64,000 nt of DNA from Alloacidobacterium dinghuense (GTDB lineage: Bacteria; Acidobacteriota; Terriglobia; Terriglobales; Acidobacteriaceae), in contig NZ_CP060394.1 of the NCBI RefSeq assembly GCF_014274465.1, forward strand, positions 4,340,001 to 4,404,000. The letters are read 5' to 3'. The translations under genes and the position numbers were made by a program. Below are positions 9,632 to 18,600 of the stretch, piece after piece (position 1 is the first letter of the stretch; the number at the start of each line of letters is the position of its first letter). The notes under the pieces were generated by a model. That model ran no database searches. It was not told the origin of the DNA and saw only the letters and a program-made list of their open reading frames with translations.

Positions 9632-10090
9632 ATGAGCGCAGCCATGCCTCTGCTTGAATCCGCGCGCCTCCGCCTCTTCGAGAAATTTGCTGAGGCCGCT
9701 GCGCGCCGCAGGCAATCGGAACCCGCACACCTCACCACGGGCCGACGCGGTGAACTCGCCGCCTTTTTCTATCTCCGCCGCCAGGGATACATCGTCGTAG
9801 CGCGCGGCTGGCGCTCAGGCCGTCTGCGCGGGGACATCGACCTGATCGCATGGGAAAATGAAACGCTCTGCTTTATTGAAGTCAAAACCCGCACCACGCG
9901 TGACGTGGCCACCGCCGAGGCAGCGGTTGACGAAGACAAGCGCCGCACGCTTCGGCGGCTCGCGCGCAGCTATATGCGTAGGCTTCCACGTCAGGAATCG
10001 CCTGCGCGCTTCGACATTCTGTCGATCTATTTTGAAGAAGAGAAATCTGCGGAGTTCGAACTTTTTCGCAATGCCTTCGGTTGGTCCTAA
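9632..10090 (+). CDS. yraN: YraN/UPF0102 family protein
   Basis: A 152-residue protein with the UPF0102 (YraN) signature of the restriction-endonuclease-like fold: GRRGELAAFFYLRRQGY, then GDIDLIAWENETLCFIEVKTR (the D...E-x-K nuclease-type motif) and a basic C-terminal helix (DEDKRRTLRRLARSYMRRLP). It has the usual family length plus an N-terminal extension of ~25 residues. Its role is not established; a nuclease or DNA-repair-related function is often assumed. It stands alone between the PLC-like gene and the convergent DUF711 gene. Confidence 0.88.
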   Translation: MSAAMPLLESARLRLFEKFAEAAARRRQSEPAHLTTGRRGELAAFFYLRRQGYIVVARGWRSGRLRGDIDLIAWENETLCFIEVKTRTTRDVATAEAAVDEDKRRTLRRLARSYMRRLPRQESPARFDILSIYFEEEKSAEFELFRNAFGWS

Positions 10091-10101
10091 TCATCACCTT
10101 G

Positions 10102-11337
10102 CTACGGCAGCGTATGCACGATCGTGTTGAAGAGATAAGGGTCCTGAAACTCAGTCCGGTCGCCGGCTTTTTTCCCCGGAACAGGCTGCAATCGCGCTGA
10201 AAGCGGCTTGTTCCACTTCGTCGCGAGCGAGGCCACATCGCCGAAGATGCGCTCCATCTGCTCCACGCTGACATCGCCTGGAAGCGGCACAGTATCTAAC
10301 CCCGTTCCACAAACAGCAGAGTACGCAAGCAACGAGTCGACGTTATAGGCAGACTCGGCCCAGCGTTGCGCCAGCAGCTTGTCTTCCATCACTGGCACCA
10401 TCAGGCCGGAGTAACCAACCTGTGTGACGGGAACGGCCTTTACAGCGGCCGTGATGATGCGCGCTGCAGTGAGCGTCCCGCTCGAACCGAACTTCGCTCC
10501 CGTGAACGCTTCGATCGCGGCACCAATGGACACATCCCCGAGAGGCGCGGGAGTTGGATCAACCCCTAAGAAGTCCCAGCCAGTTTCCGCCGCCACTTTC
10601 TTTCCAATGGCGTCTGCTACCGACGCGTGCTTCGACAGCGCAGCCGTCAGGTCGGCAAGAGCGGTGTCATAATTCCCCTTGTCTTTCGTGAAAACGTCGA
10701 TGACGACATTCGCGCCTTCGAAGCCAATGGCAAACTGTTTGCCATTGCCAAGGTGATACGAGCCCGGGAAGAACGGCGAAAATTGGTTCAGCATCGCTGT
10801 GGCTGTGAAATTAAATGTCCCCTGGCCGTGCGGACTGTGCTCGCTGACATACTTCACCAATTGAGCGGTGCGATGAATCGTCTTCCAGTGAATGCCCGTC
10901 CCATCCGCAATGATTGTGCTCGCTTCTATGTTCGGCAGAGTTGACAGCGCTCGCTCGAGCAGATGCATCGTGGCTGGATCATCGGAGTCGTGCCACATCG
11001 CCGGCCCCACGTTCGGGAGAAAATTTTCTTTCACCGAAAGATCGTCCAGCTGCTTGAGAAACGCCAGAGCCTGATCTTCGGGGAGCCCGGAGACAAGTTC
11101 AGCCAAGGGTTGAGTCGTGATGCGCAGCGTTTCCACTTCGTAGCCAGCGGATTCGAACTGCGATTTCGTCTTGCGCAGGACGACCAGAGCGTCGGCAATC
11201 TGTTTCTGATAATTGTCGCGATCCAGCAACACAAAACCGGTAATCGCCCTGACTTTCGGATTGGAGGGGTTAGGACCGGTTTGGGCTGCGAGGTACGCCG
11301 ACACAAGAAAGAGGGCGAGAAAAACGATCCGTTTCAT
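10102..11337 (-). CDS. DUF711/UPF0210 family protein, exported form
   Basis: A 411-residue protein with a signal peptide (MKRIVFLALFLVSAYLAAQ), followed by a body typical of DUF711 (UPF0210): SGLPEDQALAFLKQLDDL, FFPGSYHLGNGKQFAIGFEGANVV, GWDFLGVDPTPAPLGDVSIG and YSGLMVPVMEDKLLAQR. DUF711 proteins are related to the PFL-like fold of UPF0210 and have no known activity. The cytosolic members lack a signal peptide, so export is notable. It reads in the same direction as the next two hydrolase genes, and the three may form a loose cluster of exported enzymes. No catalytic residue can be assigned. Confidence 0.75.
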   Translation of the reverse strand: MKRIVFLALFLVSAYLAAQTGPNPSNPKVRAITGFVLLDRDNYQKQIADALVVLRKTKSQFESAGYEVETLRITTQPLAELVSGLPEDQALAFLKQLDDLSVKENFLPNVGPAMWHDSDDPATMHLLERALSTLPNIEASTIIADGTGIHWKTIHRTAQLVKYVSEHSPHGQGTFNFTATAMLNQFSPFFPGSYHLGNGKQFAIGFEGANVVIDVFTKDKGNYDTALADLTAALSKHASVADAIGKKVAAETGWDFLGVDPTPAPLGDVSIGAAIEAFTGAKFGSSGTLTAARIITAAVKAVPVTQVGYSGLMVPVMEDKLLAQRWAESAYNVDSLLAYSAVCGTGLDTVPLPGDVSVEQMERIFGDVASLATKWNKPLSARLQPVPGKKAGDRTEFQDPYLFNTIVHTLP

Positions 11338-11418
11338 TCAGCTCTCCGAAGGGGAAGAGCAGTATAGCGCATTCAATATCCGGCATCCGGATCATCTTTC
11401 TCTGAAGCCGGTTCAGGC

Positions 11419-12534
11419 TCATTTGCTGAGGAACTGTCCGATCTTGTCGTTCAGAAACTTCTCATCCGCGGGATTGCTGCCCGCGCCTGCCGTGTGTCCC
11501 CACAGCGATGGAATGGGGACCAGCGAAACTTGAGGAATGAATTCGGCCTCATAACGCGCGTCTTCGAGTGGGAAATACAGATCCGTCTCCGACGGCATGT
11601 AGAGCAGCGGAACTTTGATCGAACGCAGCGCCCGTTCCACATCTCCGTTGAAGCCGGGCGTTGACCCGACATCGTGGCGTTCCCAGGTGCGCATCTGCAG
11701 AATCAGATCATTCGCGTCCGCGCCCGGTATGAAATCTGTGCGGAAGTGCGCGAGCACCTGCTCGAAGGTCGTGCCCGGCGGTTCAGTGGACTTCCACAAT
11801 TCACGGCGCCACCACTCCTGGGAAAACAGCCACGCGGTCCAGACTGTGGCAAACGCTTCCAGTCCCTTCTTCGGCGGTGAGGTATAGTCGCCATCTTTGA
11901 AAGCTGCATCTGCCGTGAGCGCAGCAATCTGGCCTTCCAGCCGCACAACGCCATGCGGATACGTCTTCGCCGTGCCCGAGGTCGCAACAATCTTATCGGC
12001 AAAGGTCGGATAGCTGACCGCCCATTGAAATGCCTGCTGTGCTCCCATGGAGAAGCCGATCACAGCGCGCAGATGCGTGATCTTCAGCTCTTCGGTGAGC
12101 AGTCGGTGAACGGCCTGCACATTATCCCGAATCGTCATGACAGGAAAGCGCGGTCCGTGAAATGGCTCGGGTGTATTGCTCGGCGATGAAGATCTTCCAT
12201 TGCCGAACAGTTCGCTTGTGATCATGAAATATTTCGAGGTATCGAGAGCATGGCCGGTGCCCATCAACCATTCATATCCATGCAGATTTGCCATGTAATG
12301 CGAGGGCAGAAGAATCGCATTGTCATGCGCCGCATTCAGATGTCCGTAGGTGCCATAGATAATGCGGGCTTCGGGCAACACCGTCCCGCTCTCGGTGTGA
12401 AAATTGTGAATAACAAACTCATGCTGTTCGGGCTGAGGAACTCCTGCCTTCGACGCCTCCTGCGCCTCTGCGATGCATCCGCACAGCGCACAGCAAAGCA
12501 AAAGCAAAGACCACTTTCTCTTTATCGCGGACAT
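11419..12534 (-). CDS. Exported MetX-like alpha/beta hydrolase
   Basis: A 371-residue protein related to homoserine O-acetyltransferase (MetX). The early strand pattern PEARIIYGTYGHLNAAHDNAIL, the nucleophile elbow GFSMGAQQAFQWA and the acid and base in PSETDLYFP and LWGHTAGAG complete a Ser-Asp-His triad. The N-terminus (KRKWSLLLLCCALCGCIAEAQ) is a signal peptide; the L-C-G-C stretch could also be a lipobox. True MetX is cytosolic, so this exported version probably acts as a periplasmic esterase or acyltransferase rather than in methionine synthesis. It is transcribed 32 bases after the next upstream hydrolase gene (minus strand). Confidence 0.8.
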   Translation of the reverse strand: MSAIKRKWSLLLLCCALCGCIAEAQEASKAGVPQPEQHEFVIHNFHTESGTVLPEARIIYGTYGHLNAAHDNAILLPSHYMANLHGYEWLMGTGHALDTSKYFMITSELFGNGRSSSPSNTPEPFHGPRFPVMTIRDNVQAVHRLLTEELKITHLRAVIGFSMGAQQAFQWAVSYPTFADKIVATSGTAKTYPHGVVRLEGQIAALTADAAFKDGDYTSPPKKGLEAFATVWTAWLFSQEWWRRELWKSTEPPGTTFEQVLAHFRTDFIPGADANDLILQMRTWERHDVGSTPGFNGDVERALRSIKVPLLYMPSETDLYFPLEDARYEAEFIPQVSLVPIPSLWGHTAGAGSNPADEKFLNDKIGQFLSK

Positions 12535-12566
12535 CTTCCGTTACGCCTTTTCTATGTCTGGAAAAA

Positions 12567-13478
12567 TCACTGGCCGCTCAGAAATGTATCAACAATCTGC
12601 ACATATTTGTCGGGCTCTTCGTATGAGGAAAGATGCCCGCTCTTTTCAAAGATCTCTAGCTTTGCGCCGGGAATAGCCTTGTACATTCTCCACGCCGTTA
12701 ACGGAGCGACGTTCATGTCGAAGCGGCCCGTAATGATCAGCGTAGGCTGAGTGAACTTCGGCAGTTGAGCCGTCAGGTCAATATTTTCGGTCGCTTTCCC
12801 AACTGCCTCGCCCACTTTCGGCACATAACCGATATCGCCAATGCCATCCAGATATTTGTGCATCAGATCCTGGCTATAAAAGATCATCCGGAAGTGGTTG
12901 ATCAACTCCTGCTGCGCGGCCTCATCGGTGTTGCCGAGTTTCTTTCCGATCGCCGCATCCTGCTCCTCAACATCGGGGAAGACCTGGGGCAGCAGGTGCA
13001 CAATCTCCTTCCACGCGGGCGGAGCCGAGTCGCTGAGAATCAGTTTGCGCACGTGCTCAGGGTGCGCGGAGACATACGCCATCGAAAGCAAACCTCCATA
13101 GGAGTCGCCGACGAGGTCAACCTTCTCAAAGCCGAGGTGCGCGCGCACTGCTTCCAGATCAGCAACCTGCGCATCCATTCCCTGCGATGCATTCGCGCTC
13201 ACCCGCTGCGACTTGCCTGTTCCTCTCTGATCGTAAAAGACAATCTGTCGCTTTTGAGAAAGCCGCGACCAGACATCATTCTGCAGCATGTATTTGTGTG
13301 ACAAGCCAGGACCGCCATTTACCGCAATCACCGGCGTGTTTGCACTAGCGGCGCCGTAGACCTCGTACGCCAGATCCACATCGGGCGTCTTTACCATTCC
13401 GTTAGTCGGCGCAGTTTGCTGCGTCCATGCGGCTGGTGAAAACACCAGCAGAAGAATTAACAATCGATGCATATTCAC
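12567..13478 (-). CDS. Exported alpha/beta hydrolase, proline iminopeptidase-like
   Basis: A 303-residue alpha/beta hydrolase with a signal peptide (MNMHRLLILLLVFSPAAWTQ). It has the oxyanion motif NGGPGLSHKYM typical of proline iminopeptidases (HGGPG class), FYDQRGTGKS, the nucleophile elbow GDSYGG, the acid in ITGRFDMNVAP and the histidine in KSGHLSSYEEP. It is an aminopeptidase or esterase of the peptidase S33 type; the substrate is not certain. It is the first gene of the minus-strand run 13478-10102. Confidence 0.82.
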   Translation of the reverse strand: MNMHRLLILLLVFSPAAWTQQTAPTNGMVKTPDVDLAYEVYGAASANTPVIAVNGGPGLSHKYMLQNDVWSRLSQKRQIVFYDQRGTGKSQRVSANASQGMDAQVADLEAVRAHLGFEKVDLVGDSYGGLLSMAYVSAHPEHVRKLILSDSAPPAWKEIVHLLPQVFPDVEEQDAAIGKKLGNTDEAAQQELINHFRMIFYSQDLMHKYLDGIGDIGYVPKVGEAVGKATENIDLTAQLPKFTQPTLIITGRFDMNVAPLTAWRMYKAIPGAKLEIFEKSGHLSSYEEPDKYVQIVDTFLSGQ

Positions 13479-13650
13479 CTGCAGCTTATTCTTGAAAGGA
13501 AAGTTCGTTGGCTAAATGACTCGACCGGCAGACCGCAGCCGCTCATCCTCTAAGCATCATCGCGGCTCATGCGTTGCTGGTCTATAAGAAAAGTTAGCCG
13601 TCACGCAACTTGCGCGAGCGGCTGGCGATAGAATGCAGCGATTGCTACCT

Positions 13651-13686
13651 TATCTGAGGACGCGAAACTATCTGGGGACGCGAAAC
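13651..13686 (+). repeat. 18-bp tandem duplication carrying the ribosome-binding site
   Basis: TATCTGAGGACGCGAAAC (13651-13668) is directly followed by TATCTGGGGACGCGAAAC (13669-13686), with one mismatch. Each copy includes a purine-rich SD-like stretch (GAGGA / GGGGA). The second copy ends immediately before the ATG at 13687. Confidence 0.85.
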
Positions 13687-14514
13687 ATGAAACTCTATCG
13701 CACGAAGAACGCCATCTTCCTTTTCTCCGACGGCAATTTCTATCGCCTCAAAGAAAATTCGCTGGATGCTTTGCTGGCACAGGATAAGCTCTACGATCAC
13801 TGCGTGGCTGCGATCAGCAACGCACAGCCTTCCAGCGAGTTTTCTGAGGCCGAGATTCTGCCGCCGATTGAGAACCAGGAGGTGTGGGCTTCCGGCGTGA
13901 CCTATTTTCGCAGTCGCACCGCCCGGATGGAGGAATCGAAAGACGCCGGCGGTGGTGATTTCTACGACCGCGTCTATGCGGCAGAGCGACCGGAGCTGTT
14001 CTTCAAGGCGACGGGGCGCCGCGTCGTCGGCCATGGAGACAAGGTCCGCATCCGCAGCGATGCAAAGTGGTCTGTTCCCGAGCCGGAGTTGACTCTGGTA
14101 TTGAGCAGCAGCGGCAGGATCATCGGATACACCATCGGAAACGACATGAGCTCGCGCGACATCGAAGGGGAAAATCCGCTCTACCTTCCGCAGGCAAAGG
14201 TCTACGACGGCAGCTGCGCCCTCGGCCCGTGCATTCTGCTCAGGCCCGATCCACTAACCCGGGATACCCGGATCGAACTTAAGATCCTTCGCAACGGAGC
14301 GACAGCCTTTGCGGGCAAGACTGCGCTGACCGAACTCAAGCGCGAGCCACAGCTTCTAGCCGACTATCTCTTTCGCGACAACAGCTTTCCCTGCGGCAGT
14401 TTCCTGATGACAGGAACCGGCATTGTTCCCCCGGATGCATTCACGCTACAAAGCGGCGACCAGATCGACATCTCGATCGAGCACATCGGTACACTGTCTA
14501 ACACCGTAGCTTGA
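13687..14514 (+). CDS. Fumarylacetoacetate hydrolase-family protein (GguC/AraD1-like)
   Basis: A 275-residue FAH-superfamily enzyme. Characteristic residues are [29 protein letters not shown], the E-P-E-L metal-binding motif ([12 protein letters not shown]), [19 protein letters not shown] and [13 protein letters not shown]. The wording is closest to the AraD1/GguC branch, which includes 2-keto-3-deoxy-sugar-acid dehydratases; this assignment is inference. The start at 13687 ([11 protein letters not shown]) is preferred because GGGGA lies 9 bases upstream. An in-frame ATG at 13633 would add 18 residues, 12 of them encoded by the 18-bp tandem repeat. No sugar-acid pathway genes are adjacent. 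Confidence 0.82.
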   Translation: MKLYRTKNAIFLFSDGNFYRLKENSLDALLAQDKLYDHCVAAISNAQPSSEFSEAEILPPIENQEVWASGVTYFRSRTARMEESKDAGGGDFYDRVYAAERPELFFKATGRRVVGHGDKVRIRSDAKWSVPEPELTLVLSSSGRIIGYTIGNDMSSRDIEGENPLYLPQAKVYDGSCALGPCILLRPDPLTRDTRIELKILRNGATAFAGKTALTELKREPQLLADYLFRDNSFPCGSFLMTGTGIVPPDAFTLQSGDQIDISIEHIGTLSNTVA

Positions 14515-14586
14515 GCGAACTGAGCATTAAGGCCGACCTTTGGCATAAGGCAAAGACCCGGCTGATGTGGGAACGACGACGGCGGA

Positions 14587-15099
14587 CTATTCGGTTATAA
14601 GTGTGCAACGATAGCGCACTTCGTCGACCACCACGCCCCAAACCGTGTCCGTGCGCTGCATGCCATCCGGCTTCCATTGATCGGCGGCATAGAAACGCTC
14701 AGCGCGAGAGTTGCCCTTAAGCGCCCACAGAACCGCCTGCTGGAAACCGAGATCGAGGAGACGATTCCGCGCCGCTGACATCAACTGCGCGCCCACGCCC
14801 CGCCCCCACCACTCAGGATCGACGTAGAGAGCGTATAGCTCCCCGCTACCGGGCACATCCTGATCGCGCGCTAGGGCGACGGTTGCAAATCCGTAGATCT
14901 GGGTATTTTCCACGGCAACCACCGTGGTTGGCGAATTTGGATCAAGGCTTCCGAAGGTGTACCGGGCTGCCCGCTCTTCCGGACGCAGTTGATCGAGGTA
15001 CCCCTGGGGCATAAGCCCTTTGTAGGCCACCTGCCAGGAGCGAACATGCACCCGCGCTACCGCCATCGCATCCGCAGGTTCGGCCAGCCGGATCAACAT
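14587..15099 (-). CDS. GNAT-family N-acetyltransferase
   Basis: A 170-residue GNAT acetyltransferase. It has the N-terminal strand MLIRLAEPADAMAVARVHVRSW, the acetyl-CoA-binding region ELYALYVDPEWWGRGVGAQLMSAARNRLLDLG (motif A, Q/R-x-x-G-x-G/A) and the conserved NSRAERFYAADQW near the C-terminus. This type acetylates small molecules or protein N-termini; no substrate can be inferred. It is divergent from nrdJ. Confidence 0.85.
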   Translation of the reverse strand: MLIRLAEPADAMAVARVHVRSWQVAYKGLMPQGYLDQLRPEERAARYTFGSLDPNSPTTVVAVENTQIYGFATVALARDQDVPGSGELYALYVDPEWWGRGVGAQLMSAARNRLLDLGFQQAVLWALKGNSRAERFYAADQWKPDGMQRTDTVWGVVVDEVRYRCTLITE

Positions 15100-15641
15100 G
15101 CCTTAGTTTCCCACGTAGGGTATGGCGCATATATCCGCTGCCTGTCCGATCGTCCACACTTCCCACAGCCATCCACAACATTTGCACCGTTTCTGCACCT
15201 TGAGTCGGGTCCGTTGAGGGCATAGCCTCGATCAATGGGAAAAAGTCTTCCACAGGGGCGATCTCCACGGTCGGCGGGCTCTTTTCCGGTTCTCCACAGG
15301 CGAACTCCCAAAACGGAACACATTGAGTACCTATTTGCATCTAAAATACTAGATGTTGTGGTTCTCGCTTGACACACACTATTAACAGAGCTACCTTCGC
15401 CTCTGCAGCACTTTATAAAACCGGCATAAAGGTACGCAGGATGACCCTGGCAACGCGCAAAGAACGGCAACGATGTTCCTGCAGCCAGCCAGTTCCGCGC
15501 AGTTCTTTTCCAGACTCGCTTTAGACCTTTTCCGGGGGCGCTAAACGCGCTCACCTCTGGCTTTTTTTACGCCAGAAAACAGCAAGACCGCCCTTCCCCC
15601 GGGGCCATCAAAAATTCGTATCCGTAACGGAGGAGTACCCC
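15100..15641. promoter_or_regulatory. Long intergenic region upstream of nrdJ
   Basis: The 542 bases carry no credible gene. They contain several sequences close to the DnaA box TTATCCACA: TTCTCCACA (15290-15298, one mismatch), TCTTCCACA (15246-15254) and CCATCCACA (15169-15177). There is also an inverted repeat CATCTA (15338-15343) / TAGATG (15350-15355). A short hairpin TCTGGC...GCCAGA lies near 15557-15577. I looked for a cobalamin riboswitch because the downstream enzyme needs B12, and saw no B12-box. The nrdJ RBS (GGAGGAG) is at 15629-15635. Confidence 0.4.
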
Positions 15642-18600
15642 ATGGCCGAGGCCACCAAGAAGATCACCAGCTCACCAGCCTCCCAAGCCGCGCCCGCCCC
15701 TACACACGAACATAGGAGCGCAGCCAGCCAAACCGCAGCCCTCAAATTCGACCGCTTCTTCTCGAAGCCCGGAGTCTCGCCCTACGACGAAGTCCAATGG
15801 GAGAGCCGCACGGCGTCCATTACCGACGCCAGCGGCAAGAGCATCTTCGAACAGAAAGACGTCGAGACGCCCATCGACTGGTCGATGACCGCGACCAACA
15901 TCGTCGCCAGCAAGTACCTGCACGGCCAGCTCGGCACTCCCGACCGCGAGACCGGGGTCCGTCAGCTCATCGGCCGCGTGGCTGAGACCATCCGCGACTG
16001 GGGCCTGGCCAACGGCTACTTTGCCACGCCCGAAGACGCCGCCATCTTCCACGATGAGCTGGCGCATCTGCTAGTAACGCAGAAGGCCGCCTTCAACTCG
16101 CCCGTATGGTTCAACGTGGGCTGCGACCGCCTTGAGCCCAATTCCGACGCCCAGAACTGGCACTGGAACCAGCACACCTGCGCCATAGAATTTTCCGTGA
16201 CCGGCTACCGCAAGCCGCAGTGCTCGGCCTGCTTCATCAACGCCGTCGATGACTCGCTCGACTCCATCCTCACCCTCGCCAAGACCGAAGGCATGCTCTT
16301 CAAATGGGGATCAGGCACCGGCACCAACCTCTCTCCGATCCGCGGTTCAATGGAACTGCTTTCAGGCGGCGGCACCGCCTCCGGCCCGCTCAGCTTCATG
16401 CGCGGCTTCGACGCCTTCGCTGGAGTCATCAAGTCCGGCGGCAAGACCCGCCGCGCCGCGAAGATGGTCATCCTCAACGTCGACCACCCGGACATCCTCG
16501 ACTTCGTCGAATGCAAGATGAAGGAAGAAGCCAAGGCCTGGGCTCTGATGCGCGAAGGCTACGACGGCTCCTCAGGTCCGGATTCTGAGGCCTACAGCAG
16601 CATCTTCTTCCAGAACGCCAACAACTCCGTCCGCGTGACCGACGAGTTCATGCGCGCCTACGAGAAGGACGGCGAGTTCACCACCTACACCGTGAAAGAA
16701 CACGCACCCGTCGAGACCCGCAAGGCGCGCGAAATCATGTACAAGATCGCCGAAGCCACCTGGCAGTGCGGCGACCCCGGCATGCAGTACGACACCACCA
16801 TCAACCGCTGGCACACCTCGAAGAACACGGCCCGCATCAACGCCTCGAACCCGTGCTCCGAGTACATGTTCCTCGACAACTCCGCCTGCAACCTGTCGAG
16901 CTTCAACCTGCTCAAATTCGTAACACCCGCAGGCACATTTGATATCGCCGCCTACCGCCACGCCATCGACGTCATGATCACCGCCATGGAGATCCTCGTC
17001 GACAACTCCGGCTACCCGACCGAATCCATCGCGCGCAACTCGCACGACTACCGGCCGCTCGGCCTCGGTTACGCCAACCTCGGCGCGCTGCTCATGGCCT
17101 TCGGCCTGCCCTACGACTCCGATGCGGGTCGCGACTTCGCCGCCACCCTCACCGCCATCATGTGCGGCGAGGCCTATCTGCAGTCGTCGCGCATCGCTGA
17201 GCGCTGCCCCGCGCTGGCCTCGGCCACGCCGCTCACGGCTACCGCTGAACATGAAGGCGGAGCCTGCCCCGGCTACTACATCAACCGCGAGCCATTCCTC
17301 GACGTTATCCGCATGCACCGCGCCGAGGTCAACAAAATCGGCAAGTCCAAAAACAATGTTGTCATCCCGACCGGAGCGCAAAGCGCGGAGCGGAGGGACC
17401 TGCAGTCCGAACCCTTCGTAGTGCCACAGCTCAATGATTTGATCGCCGCCAGCAAAGACTGCTGGGACAAGGCCCTCGCCCACGGCGAGAAGCACGGCTA
17501 CCGCAACTCGCAGGTCACCGTCCTCGCGCCCACCGGCACCATCGGTTTCATGATGGACTGCGACACAACCGGCATCGAACCCGACCTCGCCCTCGTCAAA
17601 TACAAGAAGCTCGTCGGCGGCGGCATGATCAAGATCGTCAACAACACCGTGCCCGCCGCGCTCTTCAAGCTCGGCTACAACAACGCGCAGGTCGACGCCA
17701 TCGTCAGCTACATCGACGCCACCGGCACCATCGAAGGCGCGCCCGGCATCAAACCCGAGCATCTGGCTGTGTTTGATTGTTCCTTCAAGCCGGCCAAGGG
17801 CACGCGCTCCATTCACTACATGGGCCACGTCAAAATGATGGCCGCCGCGCAGCCCTTCCTCTCCGGAGCCATCTCGAAGACCGTCAACCTGCCGCACGAC
17901 TGCACCATCGAAGACGTCGCCGAAGCCTACGCCGAGTCCTGGCGTCAGGGCCTCAAGGCTGTCGCCATCTACCGCGACGGGTCGAAGGGCGCGCAGCCCC
18001 TCAACGTCTCCGACGGCAAGGGAGCCAAAGCCATCAAGGGCGCCAAGGAGAATGCCGACGACGCCGTAACCGCAGCCGCCGATCGCGTCCTCGCCGCGCT
18101 CGCCAGCGGCAAAACCGCGCCCGAGGCAGACGTCAAGACGCTCGAAGCCAAGCTCTCCGAGAAGATTGAGATCACGGCCAAGTCCGTCGTCGACGCCACG
18201 CAGGCCTTCACCGCCGCACTGGCCACACTATCCGGGGTGCCCCATCCTTTGCAAAGCAAAGGGTGGGATACGCAGGATCTCAATGCGCCACCGAGAGCGA
18301 TTCGTCACCGCCTGCCCGAAGAGCGCGCCTCGCTGACCCACAAGTTCGGCATCGCCGGACACGAGGGCTACATCACCGTCGGCCTCTACCCCAACGGGCA
18401 GCCCGGCGAAATCTTCATCAAGATGGCCAAGGAAGGCTCGACCGTCTCCGGCCTCATGGACAGCTTCGCCACCGCCACCTCGCTCGCCCTGCAGCACGGA
18501 GTGCCGCTCAAAGTCCTGTGCGAAAAGTTCGCCCACTCGCGCTTCGAGCCCTCCGGCTGGACCGGCAACGAGCACATCGGCTTCGCCAAGTCCATCATGG

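Noticed and set aside
15093-15554. 153-codon minus-strand frame upstream of nrdJ
   Set aside because: Composition (Cys/Arg/Gly) is not protein-like and it covers the regulatory region.
15360-15641. Cobalamin riboswitch before the B12-dependent nrdJ
   Set aside because: No B12-box (GCCACTG-like) or matching stems could be seen.
16572-17897. 441-codon open frame antisense to nrdJ
   Set aside because: It mirrors the third-position GC bias of nrdJ, is Gly/Val/Asp-rich, has no RBS and resembles nothing.
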